A stretch of 64,000 bases of DNA from Mycolicibacterium sphagni (GTDB taxonomy: Bacteria; Actinomycetota; Actinomycetes; Mycobacteriales; Mycobacteriaceae), in the NCBI RefSeq assembly GCF_002250655.1, contig NZ_NOZR01000001.1:1-64000 (forward strand), in the 5' to 3' direction. The notes below the pieces were generated by a model, which saw nothing but the letters and a program-made list of their open reading frames with translations, made no database searches and had not been told where the DNA came from. The position numbers and the translations under genes are program-made. Positions within the stretch are counted from its first letter, which is position 1. Each line of letters opens with the position of its first letter. Shown in pieces: positions 63,923 to 64,000 of the stretch.

Positions 63923-64000
63923 TTACCCCCGTCCCGTCGCTGTGGCGGCCGCTCGGCGTTCTCGGGCGATCTGCTGAACCGCACCGAGACCGTTGAAGGC
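63923..64000 (-). CDS. secD: SecD C-terminus (partial)
   Basis: The final 25 codons of the upstream gene read AFNGLGAVQQIARERRAAA and end TGRG with TAA at 63923-63925. Position directly before secF on the same strand, with a 4-bp gap, identifies this as the tail of secD, which continues beyond the window. Only the C-terminal tail is visible, so the call rests mostly on context. Confidence 0.8.
   Translation of the reverse strand, partial: AFNGLGAVQQIARERRAAATATGRG

Noticed and set aside
63919..63984. Longer secF start at 63984
   Set aside because: It would overlap the secD C-terminus; ATG 63918 has a good ribosome site and matches the SecF start.
1..64000. tRNA, rRNA, CRISPR, insertion sequence or prophage content
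   Set aside because: No clover-leaf candidates, regularly spaced repeats, transposase or phage structural genes were seen in intergenic regions; the tandem repeats present have only two to six units.

Overview
The window reads as chromosomal DNA of a fast-growing-type mycobacterium (Mycolicibacterium/Mycobacterium). GC is high and GTG/TTG starts are common. Genes overlap by ATGA. Mycobacterial hallmarks include an MmpS/MmpL pair, DUF732, a deazaflavin (F420)-dependent nitroreductase, many FadE/thiolase genes, a perfect mycobacterial LexA box, and the run hisS - MBL hydrolase - cyclophilin - relA - apt - ABC lipoprotein - secF - secD, which matches the Rv2580c-Rv2587c neighbourhood of M. tuberculosis (from memory). 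I found no tRNA, rRNA, CRISPR array, prophage or insertion sequence. The first ~20 bases resemble a sequencing-transposon end, so position 1 is probably a contig edge.

Layout. 1-6.8 kb: a truncated SDR, an acyl-CoA dehydrogenase, a DUF3097 gene, a beta-lactamase-fold esterase, and a divergent pair of an MmyB-type regulator and an E. coli-type dihydroxy-acid dehydratase around a palindromic operator. 6.8-14.9 kb: a four-gene minus-strand cassette (transglutaminase-DUF2126 amidoligase, circularly permuted ATP-grasp-alpha-E, second transglutaminase, zinc-ribbon metallopeptidase) that looks like a peptide-ligation or tagging system. 15-20.4 kb: an Mg-type P-ATPase, an ArsR regulator and several small secreted proteins. 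20.4-28.2 kb: mmpL-mmpS, an acyltransferase, an HxlR regulator divergent from a thiolase-DUF302 pair, and a lipoprotein. 28.2-34.9 kb: aspS with an F420 enzyme, an SRPBCC protein, a carboxylesterase, a YpfJ-type metallopeptidase, DUF427 and an acyl-CoA thioesterase. 35-39.4 kb: a TetR-controlled catabolic operon (amidohydrolase and two FadE subunits). 39.4-42.7 kb: an SOS-box radical SAM gene, panE and a secreted MmpS-like protein.

42.9-47.6 kb is a complete urtABCDE urea ABC transporter operon. It is followed by a catalase-family peroxidase with cytochrome b561, a YbjN-like gene and a DUF732 gene. 50.4-64 kb holds housekeeping genes (hisS, MBL hydrolase, two tandem cyclophilins, relA, apt, secF, secD end), interrupted by a secreted 571-residue protein whose C-terminus looks like an ETX/MTX2 (aerolysin-type) beta-pore-forming domain.

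The most interesting items are the amidoligase/transglutaminase/peptidase cassette, the candidate pore-forming surface protein, the shared GGTAACGTCATT element linking two divergent acyl-CoA operons, the SOS box on the radical SAM gene, and several short tandem repeats (30, 25, 14 and 5 bp units) sitting in or beside genes.
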